This document shows positions 51,170 to 60,056 of a stretch of DNA of 64,000 nucleotides, one piece after another (within the stretch, counting starts at the first letter, position 1; every line of letters begins with the position of its first letter). The notes beneath the pieces were generated by a model. It worked only from the letters and a program-made list of their open reading frames with translations. It was not told where the DNA came from and made no database searches. The position numbers and the translations under genes are program-made. This DNA is from JBBRRP01 sp038251425 (lineage in GTDB: Bacteria; Myxococcota_A; Polyangia; Polyangiales; Polyangiaceae): the NCBI GenBank assembly GCA_038251425.1, contig JBBSBI010000001.1:35029-99028 (forward strand), in the 5' to 3' direction.

Positions 51170-52278
51170 AGCGGAGGATCCAAGTAATCAACGAGCACGC
51201 CCGTCGGGCTTAGAAAGCGTGTGCGCCCGGGGGCGCGCTCAACGATATAATCCGGATAAATAGGCACTTTTCCGTGACCGTGCGGGGTGTCCACGATGAA
51301 CTTCGGCAGCGCAATGCCGCTCAAACGACCCTGAAGTTGGCGCATGATCTCCACCCCCAAGGCGAGCGGTGTGCGCAGGTGTGCGGTGCCCTGAACGGGA
51401 TCGGCTTGCAGCAAGTAATAAGGGCGCACGCGTTCGCGAACCAGGCCACGAAACAACTCCGTGAGCACGGCTGCGTTGTCGTTCACGCCCCGCAGCAGCA
51501 CGGTGTGGTTATTAATGGGGAAGCCACTGTCTGCTAAACGGTTGCACGCAGCGCGCGCTTCAGGCGTGAGCTCCTTCGGGTGGTTAAAATGCGTCATCAC
51601 CCAAAGTGGATGAAAAGGCCGGAGTGCGCTCAATAATTCCTCATTGATGCGCTGGGGCAGCACCACTGGGACCCGTGTCGCCAGGCGAATGGTTTCAATG
51701 CTTGGGATCTCGCGGAGCGCCTTCAAGACTTGGACGATGCGGTCAGTGCTTTGCGTGAGCACATCACCACCGCTCACAATCAGATCTTTCACTTCAGGGT
51801 GCGCACGCAAATAGTCGAACGCGGGCTCGAGCTTCGCCAGTGATCGCGACCCGCCGCCATTGCCCACGATGCGGCTGCGTGTGCAAAAACGGCAATACAC
51901 CGCGCAGCGATCGGTCACGAAGAGGAGCGCGCGATCGGGGTAACGCTGGATCAGCTCAGGGGCTACCTCGTGCGCCTCCTCACCCAAGGGATCGCGAAGA
52001 TCGCCGGGAGAAAGGCGCAATTCTTCGACCCTCGGCACGACTTGCAAACGGATCGGGCAAGCGGGATCGTGAGCATCGATGAGCGAAAGGTAATACGGAG
52101 TGATCGCGATCGGTAAGCCCGCACGCTCTGCCGCCTGAGCGCCCTCCACTTCAGCAGGCGTGAGCGTGAGCGAACGCTCAAGATCCAGAAGGCTACGCGT
52201 GGAGTGTTGAAGTTGCCACCGCCAATCTTCGGGACCAGGCGCCTGGCCACCGCTGCTCAAGGCATACAGCTCGGTCAC
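51166..52278 (-). CDS. KamA/EpmB-family radical SAM lysine 2,3-aminomutase-like protein
   Basis: 370 residues. Radical SAM cluster C-x3-C-x2-C at Cys125, Cys129 and Cys132 (CAVYCRFC) and the family PLP lysine region DTPHGHGKVPIYP. SGGDVLT and NNHTVLLRGVND are also typical. Shorter than clostridial KamA (416) but longer than E. coli EpmB, so it may make beta-lysine or modify a protein. No EF-P or epmA gene is adjacent. Coupled on both sides by four-base overlaps to the PPIase and the carboxyltransferase. Confidence 0.88.
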   Translation of the reverse strand: MTELYALSSGGQAPGPEDWRWQLQHSTRSLLDLERSLTLTPAEVEGAQAAERAGLPIAITPYYLSLIDAHDPACPIRLQVVPRVEELRLSPGDLRDPLGEEAHEVAPELIQRYPDRALLFVTDRCAVYCRFCTRSRIVGNGGGSRSLAKLEPAFDYLRAHPEVKDLIVSGGDVLTQSTDRIVQVLKALREIPSIETIRLATRVPVVLPQRINEELLSALRPFHPLWVMTHFNHPKELTPEARAACNRLADSGFPINNHTVLLRGVNDNAAVLTELFRGLVRERVRPYYLLQADPVQGTAHLRTPLALGVEIMRQLQGRLSGIALPKFIVDTPHGHGKVPIYPDYIVERAPGRTRFLSPTGVLVDYLDPPL

Positions 52279-53336
52279 GGGCTCACCTTCGGAGCGGGGG
52301 CTGCTGCGCCTTCGCGTGCAGCTGAACCCGTGCCCAGCTTCAGCCCGGCAAGCTGGGCAGCATCGATCTTTACAGGGTAACGCTTCCGCAACTCTTGCTC
52401 AAAAGCGGCCTCTTCGACCTTGATCTTGCTCTGCACCAAGGCCACCCGAATCGTGCGCTCCGCCTCGCCTAAGCTGCGCTGCCGTGCTTCTGTTTTGCCG
52501 GTGAGCCGCACGATGTGGAATTGACCCTGACTTTCGACAATCTTGGGATACACGCCTCCCAGCTCTGCGATCTCAAAGACTGCCCGCTTGAGCTCATCGG
52601 GGACGAGTGCTGCGGCGTCTTTCTCACCAGGCAACGAAACAATTCCGAGATCGCCGCGCAGCTCCGCTGGTTCAGCGTTGCTGGAGGTTTTCTTGTCGAG
52701 CGAAAAGTCACGCACCAGCTCACCCCATTTTTCGGCGCTCGCGACGCTTGCGGCCTTCAAGACTTCTTCGGCTTTGGCGCGCGTGCGAAGCTGAATGTGG
52801 GCCAGGCGCCGACGCTCTGGATCCGCATATTCGGCGCGATGTGCGGCATAGTAGACTTGCACCTCGGCCGGCGGAATTTCGTCGGGCTTTAGCACGTTTT
52901 TCAGTCTTTCGCGCTTGAGCTCGTCGCGTAAAGCTTGGCGCAAGCGAAGCTCTACTTCGGGATCCTTATCCAGTCCGCGGCGTTTGGCCTCCTGCGCCAA
53001 AAGCTCCACTTTAATGATCTCGTCGAGCAAGAGCTTGCGACGATCCGGTGATTGGTAGCGTAAACGCTCAAATTGATCCATACGCGCCAAAATGGCTGCG
53101 AAGTCACCCAGCGTTATAGTGGTGTCACCGATCTGTGCCAGAACCTTTTTCTGAAGCTCCGGGCTGAGGCCGAGGCTTTCTTGCCCTGGTGCTCCGTTCG
53201 CAACCACCGCGCTCCCGGCCTCACCCGACGGAGCCTTGGCTTTGTCATCGCAGCCGCCCATGCCGAGGGCGAGAGTGAGTGCCCACGCACCCGCGCCGAC
53301 CTGACGACCCGAAAGCCCGATCAGATTGGAGTTCAT
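52275..53336 (-). CDS. Parvulin-type peptidyl-prolyl isomerase lipoprotein (PrsA/SurA-like)
   Basis: 353 residues from ATG 53336. The N-terminal signal sequence ends in a lipobox-like LGMGGC. A SurA-like N-terminal helical domain (about 60-160, QIGDTTITLGDFAAILARMDQFERLRYQSPDRRKLLLDEII) is followed by a parvulin PPIase domain (about 175-290; RRLAHIQLRTRAKAEEV, SFSQFHIV-like GQFHIVRLTGK). It probably folds exported or outer-membrane proteins. Coupled by 4-bp overlap to the aminomutase-like gene. ATG 53351 is an alternative start. Confidence 0.86.
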   Translation of the reverse strand: MNSNLIGLSGRQVGAGAWALTLALGMGGCDDKAKAPSGEAGSAVVANGAPGQESLGLSPELQKKVLAQIGDTTITLGDFAAILARMDQFERLRYQSPDRRKLLLDEIIKVELLAQEAKRRGLDKDPEVELRLRQALRDELKRERLKNVLKPDEIPPAEVQVYYAAHRAEYADPERRRLAHIQLRTRAKAEEVLKAASVASAEKWGELVRDFSLDKKTSSNAEPAELRGDLGIVSLPGEKDAAALVPDELKRAVFEIAELGGVYPKIVESQGQFHIVRLTGKTEARQRSLGEAERTIRVALVQSKIKVEEAAFEQELRKRYPVKIDAAQLAGLKLGTGSAAREGAAAPAPKVSP

Positions 53337-53447
53337 AAGAGGACCTCGCATGCAGACCCACGAATACTACGGCCTTGAAAGCCCGGCCAGAGCAAGCCAG
53401 CCAAACGCCCATTGCTCGATTGCGGGCGCCTAGAGTAACTGTGCCGT

Positions 53448-54179
53448 GTGGATCCCAAACCGACTGAAAGCCTCAAGTATCAACGCGTGGTCGTCAAGCT
53501 GAGCGGCGAGGCGCTCTGCGGAAAAGAAGGGGGCTCCGGCATCGATACGGCCACACTCAAAGCCACAGCGCTTGAGCTGAAGGAAGTGCATGCCACGGGC
53601 GTCCAGATCGGGATCGTCGTCGGCGGCGGCAATATCTTTCGTGGCTTGCGCGGAGCCAGCGAAGGCATGGACCGTGCGCAGAGCGACTACATGGGCATGC
53701 TGGCGACGGTCATCAATTCGCTGGCACTCCAAGATGCTCTGGAACGCTGCGATGTTCCCACGCGAGTCATGACGGCCCTCGAGATCCGCCAGGTTGCCGA
53801 GCCTTACATTCGGCGTCGCGCCATGCGCCATTTGGCGCGCGGCAACGTGGTGATCTTTGCTGCGGGTACGGGCAATCCGTATTTCTCGACAGACACAGCC
53901 GCAGCTCTGCGTGCGATGGAGATCCGTGCCGATGGCCTGTTCAAGGCGACTAAGGTGGACGGCATCTACGATCGCGACCCTAAGCGTCACCCGGATGCGC
54001 GCCTGTTGCAGACCGTCACGTACGATCGTTTTTTGGGGGACCACCTGGGCGTGATGGACTCAACTGCTGTCGCGCTGTGTCGCGAGAACGGGCTGCCGAT
54101 CCGGGTTTTCCAGATGATTCCAGGAAATATCCGCCGGGTCTGCTTGGGCGAAAACGTCGGAACGACCGTAATCAACTAG
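53448..54179 (+). CDS. pyrH: UMP kinase
   Basis: 243-residue amino-acid-kinase-family UMP kinase, phosphorylating UMP to UDP. Motifs: VVKLSGEALCGKEGG, IGIVVGGGNIFRG, DYMGMLATVINSLALQ, FAAGTGNPYFSTDTAAALRA and KATKVDGIYDRDPKRHPDA. GTG start at 53448. Often found in a rpsB-tsf-pyrH-frr operon; here it stands alone after a convergent or divergent arrangement. Confidence 0.96.
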   Translation: MDPKPTESLKYQRVVVKLSGEALCGKEGGSGIDTATLKATALELKEVHATGVQIGIVVGGGNIFRGLRGASEGMDRAQSDYMGMLATVINSLALQDALERCDVPTRVMTALEIRQVAEPYIRRRAMRHLARGNVVIFAAGTGNPYFSTDTAAALRAMEIRADGLFKATKVDGIYDRDPKRHPDARLLQTVTYDRFLGDHLGVMDSTAVALCRENGLPIRVFQMIPGNIRRVCLGENVGTTVIN

Positions 54180-54257
54180 ATTCCGTTCGACACAGTTGCG
54201 TGCCAGTCAGTCGGAACCTCGACCGCTCAGCACATTCGGCTAAGCTCCCGTCACGTT

Positions 54258-56606
54258 ATGTGGAGCCCCCCGCAAGTTGGTTTGCCCGAACTTGGAACTT
54301 CCGTCATTTACGGGATCCTGCTGTGCGCTGCGTACACCTTTGCGGTCGCGGTAGCCGCGGGTCGGAGTAAGCCACGACTGCTGCAAGCTGCGCGCGCAGG
54401 CGCCTACGCCACAAGCGCCATGGTCGGCTTCGCCGTGATGCTGTTGGCTTACGCTTTCCTGACCCACGACTTTCGAATCCGTTACGTGCTTCGCTACAGT
54501 GATCGATCGATGTCGACGCCCTACCTCATCACCGCGCTTTGGGGTGGGCAAGATGGCTCGCTCCTGTGGTGGACGGCCCTGCTCAGCGGGTACATCACGT
54601 TAACCGTCCGCTGGCTCAAAGGGCGCTATCGCGATCTTCAACCTTACGTCATCGCCACCTTGATGGTGATCGTCTCCTTTTTTACGATTGTACTGATTTT
54701 CTCGGCAAATCCGTTCGCCACCACGATCGCCGGAAGCCCACCCGATGGTGAAGGCTTAAATCCCTTGCTGCAAAGTTACTGGATGATCATTCATCCGCCC
54801 GCACTTTACATGGGGTTCGTTGGCTGCTCGGTACCTTTCTCGTTTGCCATCGCGGCCCTCATTACTGGTCGCTTGGACAACGAATGGATCATCGCCGTAC
54901 GCAAGTGGATGCTGTTTGCTTTTCTGTTTCTCTCGATTGGCAATTGGCTGGGGATGATGTGGGCCTACGAAGAACTCGGTTGGGGCGGCTATTGGGCCTG
55001 GGATCCCGTGGAGAATGCGGCTTGCCTGCCGTGGTTCACGGCTGCGGCATACGTGCATTCAACGATGATTCAAGAGCGCCGCAACATGCTCAAAGTGTGG
55101 AATATATTCCTGATTTGCCTCACTTTCTTCATGACGATTTTTGGCACATTCCTCACCCGTTCGGGGCTGATCACGAGCGTTCATAGTTTCGCGCAAAGCA
55201 GCATCGGCAATTACTTCATAGTTTTCATGGGCCTGATTGTAGCAACGTCCGTAGGCTTGATCGTGTGGCGCTTACCGCTCCTTCGAGCCAAGACCGAGAT
55301 TGAAGCGGTCACGAGCCGGGAGGCCATGTTCGTCATCAACAATTGGGCGCTCTTGGGTGCGATGTCATTCATCGCGATCGCGACCTTGTTTCCAAAGATC
55401 AGCGAGTATCTCTGGCAGGAAAACGCGACCGTTGGCCCACCCTTCTTCAATCGCTGGCTGGCCCCGATCGGGCTCGTGATCTTCGCTCTGATGGGCCTGG
55501 CACCGCTGTTTGGATGGCGCAAAACAAGCCCGGAGCTCCTGAAGAAGAGCTTCATCTGGCCGCTTGCGGCCTTGTTCACCGGTGCGGCGTTGCACTTGGC
55601 ATTTGGTCGGGCGCTCGGGTTTCCAGCGCTCGTCGAGAACGATGTTTTCTATCCGGGTGCGGTGGGCGTGATCCTTCAGAAGGTGGGCTCTGTGTCGCCC
55701 CTGCTCACGATCGCCCTGGCGGCATTCAACCTGGCCGTTATCGTACAGGAGTTTGCTCGCGGCATCGCCGCACGGCAAAGCGCAGCTGAAAAACGCGGTG
55801 AAGAAGAGAGCCTGAGTGTCGCGCTCTTCCGCCTGATCACCAAGAATCGACGGCGCTACGGTGGCTACATAGTGCACACCGGCATCGTGTTCATGTTCAT
55901 CGGATTCGCCGGCGCAGCTTGGAATAAGGACAAGGAAACGAGCCTTTCCGTGGGACAAACCTTCGAAATCGGCGCCTACACGGTGACGTACAAGGGTGCG
56001 CGCATGTGTCCGAGTATGCATCCTGATGGCGGCGGGTGCAGTCTGGAAGAGCAGTCCGACGTGAGCAAACGCCGCGTGATCGCCAACCTGGATCTGGCTA
56101 AGAATGGCAAGTACATGGGCAGCGTGAGCCCAGCGCAATTCATCTACACGCGCCAACAGCAAACGACGACTGAGGTCAGCATTCTGCGCACGTTTTGGGA
56201 TGATTTTTACAGCGTCGTCGGGCGGGTGGATCCGTCGACCAAGCAGGCTACCTTCCAGCTCCACGTGAAGCCCCTGGTGTCCTGGATTTGGGCGGGTGTC
56301 GGCGTCCTGATCATGGGCACGTTGTTGTCGCTCTGGCCTCAGTTCTCCTACGGCCGTGTCGGAGTCTGGAGCCTGGTGCGAACAGCCTCAGGCGCCGCAG
56401 CGGGTATCGTGTTTTCGATCTGGCTCGCGATGAGCCCCTCGTTGGCTTACGCCAAAACCAGGCCACCATTGCCCGAGAGCACCGCTGCCATGGTCGCACC
56501 GCGCGGTTTGGCGAGCGAACATCTGGGGATCTCGCTGGCGCTTGGCTTAGGCTTAGTGGTAGGCGTGGGTCAGAGCCTGAGGCGCCGACGTGACTTCGGT
56601 GAGTGA
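54258..56606 (+). CDS. ccmF: Cytochrome c maturation heme lyase CcmF
   Basis: 782-residue polytopic membrane protein that attaches heme to apocytochrome c in the periplasm (System I). About fifteen hydrophobic helices. The tryptophan-rich WWD-type motif reads WGGYWAWDPVENAACLPWF (about 239-257), and conserved histidine-bearing loops (IHPPALYMGFVG, YVHSTMIQERR) match CcmF. The C-terminal region has a periplasmic domain and a final helix. It overlaps the downstream CcmI-like gene. Confidence 0.93.
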   Translation: MWSPPQVGLPELGTSVIYGILLCAAYTFAVAVAAGRSKPRLLQAARAGAYATSAMVGFAVMLLAYAFLTHDFRIRYVLRYSDRSMSTPYLITALWGGQDGSLLWWTALLSGYITLTVRWLKGRYRDLQPYVIATLMVIVSFFTIVLIFSANPFATTIAGSPPDGEGLNPLLQSYWMIIHPPALYMGFVGCSVPFSFAIAALITGRLDNEWIIAVRKWMLFAFLFLSIGNWLGMMWAYEELGWGGYWAWDPVENAACLPWFTAAAYVHSTMIQERRNMLKVWNIFLICLTFFMTIFGTFLTRSGLITSVHSFAQSSIGNYFIVFMGLIVATSVGLIVWRLPLLRAKTEIEAVTSREAMFVINNWALLGAMSFIAIATLFPKISEYLWQENATVGPPFFNRWLAPIGLVIFALMGLAPLFGWRKTSPELLKKSFIWPLAALFTGAALHLAFGRALGFPALVENDVFYPGAVGVILQKVGSVSPLLTIALAAFNLAVIVQEFARGIAARQSAAEKRGEEESLSVALFRLITKNRRRYGGYIVHTGIVFMFIGFAGAAWNKDKETSLSVGQTFEIGAYTVTYKGARMCPSMHPDGGGCSLEEQSDVSKRRVIANLDLAKNGKYMGSVSPAQFIYTRQQQTTTEVSILRTFWDDFYSVVGRVDPSTKQATFQLHVKPLVSWIWAGVGVLIMGTLLSLWPQFSYGRVGVWSLVRTASGAAAGIVFSIWLAMSPSLAYAKTRPPLPESTAAMVAPRGLASEHLGISLALGLGLVVGVGQSLRRRRDFGE

Positions 56607-57141
56607 GCCATCTTCGCTAAATTTTGAGGCCTTTCTGGCCAAGCTCTGGGTCCGGCGCGGGCTGGGAGTGCTCGTCGTAGCTTTGGCTGTGGCAGCTGGC
56701 TCGTCGCGTGGCGTGGCATCCGGCTTCTTGGTGTTGGCCGGAGCGTTCTTGTTGCTAACGCTGGGCCTCCTCTGGTGGAGCCTTCAGAGCTTGAGCGGGA
56801 AGTCGAAGCTGACCTTGGATGAAGCGTTGAGTCTGGCGCGTCCCAGCGCCGAAGAGGAACAGAAGCAGTCGGTGTTGCGTGCGCTCAAGGATCTCGAATT
56901 TGAGCGCGGGGTGGGCAAGATCAGCGCCGAAGATTACCAGGAGCTCTCGCTCCACTACCGAAGTGAGGCCAAGCGGCTGATGGCCCTGCTGGATGAGAGC
57001 CACGCCCGCAGCAAGGGCGAAGTGGAGGCACTCGCTGCCAGTCTGCTCGCCGCGCCCAACCCCAAGAAAGCTGCCAAGCAAGCCGCGCGAACGGAAGCTG
57101 ACGGAGAGGCCGCATCAGCCAACCCCGAGGAGCCCAGCTGA
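56590..57141 (+). CDS. CcmI-like two-helix membrane protein
   Basis: 183 residues. Two hydrophobic helices at about 20-75, then a cytosolic helical tail containing RALKDLEFERGVGKISAEDYQEL, which strongly resembles the segment after the first helices of CcmI/CycH (L-x-x-L-x-F-D-R-x-x-G-K-L-S-x-x-D-Y). The C-terminus is Ala/Lys-rich. It probably assists apocytochrome handling with CcmF. A GTG start at 56590 overlaps ccmF by 17 bp; GTG 56599 is an alternative. Confidence 0.72.
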   Translation: MTSVSEPSSLNFEAFLAKLWVRRGLGVLVVALAVAAGSSRGVASGFLVLAGAFLLLTLGLLWWSLQSLSGKSKLTLDEALSLARPSAEEEQKQSVLRALKDLEFERGVGKISAEDYQELSLHYRSEAKRLMALLDESHARSKGEVEALAASLLAAPNPKKAAKQAARTEADGEAASANPEEPS

Positions 57142-58433
57142 TGGTGCCACTCACACGCACGTACAGGTTTCTTGCGGCTTCGCTACTCAGCGCCACGCTC
57201 TCGGCTGTCGTGATTTCGTCGGCCCGAGCGCAGACACCCGCGCCCGCATCAGCCTCGCCGGGAACCCCAGCTGCCCCTGACCCACATGCAGGCGCCGCAG
57301 CGGAAAATCCGTTCGCCGACAGCAGCAGCGCCGATCCCTCACTCCGCATGGGTAGCTTGGTCGCTGAGATCTTGGACGACAAGAATCAGCCCGTGGTGGG
57401 CCAAAGCGTGCGCTTGGGGATCCACTTTGAAACTATCGCTGAAGGCCAGAACGACAGTGAAAAGCTGGCACAAACCGACGCCGCGGGCCGCGTTCAATTC
57501 GATGGATTGGCGATAGGATCCAGCTACAATTATCAAATTTTCGTCGATTACGCCGGTGCGAGCTACAGCTCAGAGTCCCACAATCTTGGACCTGACGTGG
57601 GCATGCGGCTGCGCCTTCACGTCTTTCCTTCCACGAGCGACGTCACCCAAACCCAGATCACCACCCGGGCGCTCTATAGCATTGAGCCACGTGACGAAGT
57701 CTTTCAAGTCCAAGCTCTGGTCCGCTTGAGCAACCATGGGCCACTCACCTTCAAACCGCGCGGCTATGCGATCAGGCTTCCCGAGGGGGCGAAGGCTTTC
57801 ACCGACGACAACAAGCAAGGCGCACGTTTCGAAGAAGATTCGGGTGTCGCGCGGTTAACTGGCAGCTTCACGCCCTACCGCCACCACGACCTGAGATTTC
57901 GCTTTCAAATCCCAAACACGAATGATGAGCAGCAGAGTTTCAAGCTGGCTTTTCTGCCGAACGCTATCGAATCGCGCGTGATTGTGGAGCGCGGACGCGG
58001 CATGAAGCTCGAGGTGAATGGCTTCGGCGAGGTCAAGGAAGACACAGCTCCTGATGGCCGCTTGATCGTCTGGGCGCAGAATATCGCAACGCGGGATGGG
58101 GAACGTAGCCAGGCAGAGGTGGTGCTTTCGGGTTTGCCGACGACCGGGCCGGTGCGCATCTGGGTGGTAGCGGGAGCGTTTTTGATAGCTCTCATGGGTG
58201 TGCGCGCCGCTCGATCTGCGAAGAAGCGCCCGAGCACTGGAGCCCGTAACCAAAGCCTGGTCGTCTCTGAATTGGAGCAGGCTCAGAGTGTGCTGTTGGA
58301 CGAATTGAGAGCGCTCGAAGAGGCTAGGGCTGGTTCGAGCATCGGCCCCAAAACCTACGAGCGGGCCCGCCAAGCTCTGCTTTCTGCACTGATTCAGCTC
58401 CGCCAACAGCTGGCTGAGCGCTCAGGCCTCTGA
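57141..58433 (+). CDS. Exported protein with carboxypeptidase-regulatory-like domain and C-terminal CcmI-like helix
   Basis: 430 residues. Signal peptide (RFLAASLLSATLSAVVISSARAQ) at the N-terminus, a Pro/Ala-rich spacer, then a beta-sandwich region with the form of a prealbumin/CnaB-like domain (GSLVAEILDDKNQPVVGQSVRLG, then QTDAAGRVQFDGLAIG). A transmembrane helix (RIWVVAGAFLIALMGVRAAR) at about 345-365 is followed by LLDELRALEEARAGSSIGPKTYERARQAL, which mirrors the CcmI-like motif of the previous gene. The starts and stops overlap (TGATG). Likely part of the same cytochrome c maturation unit. Confidence 0.7.
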   Translation: MVPLTRTYRFLAASLLSATLSAVVISSARAQTPAPASASPGTPAAPDPHAGAAAENPFADSSSADPSLRMGSLVAEILDDKNQPVVGQSVRLGIHFETIAEGQNDSEKLAQTDAAGRVQFDGLAIGSSYNYQIFVDYAGASYSSESHNLGPDVGMRLRLHVFPSTSDVTQTQITTRALYSIEPRDEVFQVQALVRLSNHGPLTFKPRGYAIRLPEGAKAFTDDNKQGARFEEDSGVARLTGSFTPYRHHDLRFRFQIPNTNDEQQSFKLAFLPNAIESRVIVERGRGMKLEVNGFGEVKEDTAPDGRLIVWAQNIATRDGERSQAEVVLSGLPTTGPVRIWVVAGAFLIALMGVRAARSAKKRPSTGARNQSLVVSELEQAQSVLLDELRALEEARAGSSIGPKTYERARQALLSALIQLRQQLAERSGL

Positions 58434-58891
58434 CAATTCGCCGGCGGCTGGGCAGTCCGAGCCATACGGCCGATGCCTGAACAACTGTCGCGAGACCGAC
58501 ACAAAAACTTAACAAATCCAATAATCCACAGGCTGTGGATAAACTCGGGGTAACTCTGCGGATGGTTTCGGTATCAGCCTGTGGAGCTAAGGTAGGTCTC
58601 TAACCTATCCCCCGTCTGGCATCAGTTAGCCCCGGAGTTTATCAACAAGCCAACTGCCGAAATCCCAAGTTATATCAATTTCTTACAGAGTAATCCCCAG
58701 AATTCACAGGGCCTTCTATCACCACGAAATTTAAATAAATAGATTAAGAGAAAGAACGCCGTCCGAACTCCAGTCTCCAAGGCAGCCAGCAAGACCGCGC
58801 ACTGTAGCGTTCCGCCCCCAAGCTGCGGCTTCGAACGATCCAGCACAGCGGTGCTAGCCGTGAGCCCAGAGCCCGGCTAGTGAGAAGCCCA
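58434..58891. other. Candidate chromosomal replication origin (oriC)
   Basis: 457 bp without genes, clearly richer in A/T than the flanks. DnaA-box-like 9-mers: TGTGGATAA (58534-58542, perfect match to the complement of TTATCCACA), TAATCCACA (58522-58530), TTATCAACA (58639-58647), TGTGGAGCT (58580-58588, weak), and TAATCCCCA (58691-58699). The first two form the dyad ATCCACA-GGC-TGTGGAT (58524-58540). An almost pure A/T stretch at 58727-58747 is a possible DNA-unwinding element. dnaN-recF-gyrB follow; dnaA is not in this window. parS sites lie about 39 kb to the left. Confidence 0.72.
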
Positions 58892-60037
58892 ATGCATGTC
58901 GTCGTGAGCAAGAGGGACCTCATTCGCGTCTTAACGCGATGCCAAGGCGTTGCGGATAAAAAGAGCACGATGCCGGCACTCGGCAACGTGGCCCTGCAGA
59001 CGGTTGGAAATGATAAGCTGAGATTGTCTGCAACCGATCTGTACCTCGCCGTCACGAGCAGCGTGAACGCCAAGGTCGAGAAGCCAGGCAGCATCGCTCT
59101 CGGCGCCAAGGATCTTCTGGAGCGTGTGCGGATGATGCCGGAAGGCGAGATCTCGATCGAGACAGCCAACGGTTCTGCGAACAGCACCTTGCGTGCCGTA
59201 GGCTCTGCGCGCCGCTACACACTGCATGGCATTCCCGGCGAAGAGTTTCCCACACTGCCCGAGCCGGATCCGAAAGCTAGCGTGCTATCGCTCAAAGTGG
59301 ATTTGCTCTCGCGTTTGATCGCAGCCACACACTTCTCAATTTCAACCGATGAGACGCGCTTGCATTTGAATAGTGCACTCTTTGAGTGGGATGGCGAAGC
59401 CGTTCGAATGGTCACGACCGATGGTCACCGCTTGAGCAAGATGGAAATGTTTGAACCAGGGCGCTCGGCCCAAGCCTCAATGCTGATCCCGCTGAAAGGC
59501 GTGATGGAGCTGAAGCGCTTGTGCGATGAGACCAAGAGCGAAAAAGAGGGCGGTGCCGATGCCACGATTCAGATCGTTCAAAGCGGTCCGAATGCTTTCT
59601 TTTCGTTGTCGGGTTTTCGGTTCAGCGTGAAGCTGGTGGATGCGCAATTCCCTCCGTATCAACAAGTGATCCCGGAGAGCAGCGAACGCATCGTGACGGC
59701 GCCGAGGCTGGCAGTGGCCGATGCGCTCAAAGCCGTTGCCATCGCAGCAAGCGATCGCACGGGTGGCGTCAAGTTAACCGTTACGACGGGGCGGCTGCGT
59801 TTTGAAAGCGAGAGCCCCGAAAGCGGTGAAGGCTTCGACGAAGTGGCGGTCGATTACGACGGTCCAGAAATGACCGTGGGCTTCAATGCTCGCTACTTCC
59901 TTGATGTGCTCACGGCCGTCGAGGACGACGAGATAGCTTTAGGCTTAAGTGGCGAACTGGATCCCGCTGTGGTGCAGCCGGCAACGCAAGCCAAGCACAC
60001 CAGCCAGGTTGCCGTGATCATGCCAATGCGCATCTGA
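58892..60037 (+). CDS. dnaN: DNA polymerase III beta sliding clamp
   Basis: 381 residues from the ATG at 58892. Three-domain DNA clamp that tethers polymerase III to DNA. Typical segments are MHVVVSKRDLIRVL, STMPALGNVALQ, SARRYTLHGIPGEEFPTLPE, VTTDGHRLSKME, GFNARYFLDVLTAV and the C-terminal VAVIMPMRI that ends in the clamp's P-M-R-x motif. A GTG at 58880 would add four residues. It begins the oriC-proximal dnaN-recF-gyrB block. Confidence 0.97.
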   Translation: MHVVVSKRDLIRVLTRCQGVADKKSTMPALGNVALQTVGNDKLRLSATDLYLAVTSSVNAKVEKPGSIALGAKDLLERVRMMPEGEISIETANGSANSTLRAVGSARRYTLHGIPGEEFPTLPEPDPKASVLSLKVDLLSRLIAATHFSISTDETRLHLNSALFEWDGEAVRMVTTDGHRLSKMEMFEPGRSAQASMLIPLKGVMELKRLCDETKSEKEGGADATIQIVQSGPNAFFSLSGFRFSVKLVDAQFPPYQQVIPESSERIVTAPRLAVADALKAVAIAASDRTGGVKLTVTTGRLRFESESPESGEGFDEVAVDYDGPEMTVGFNARYFLDVLTAVEDDEIALGLSGELDPAVVQPATQAKHTSQVAVIMPMRI

Positions 60038-60056
60038 TTGGGTGCGGTTAGCCGAG

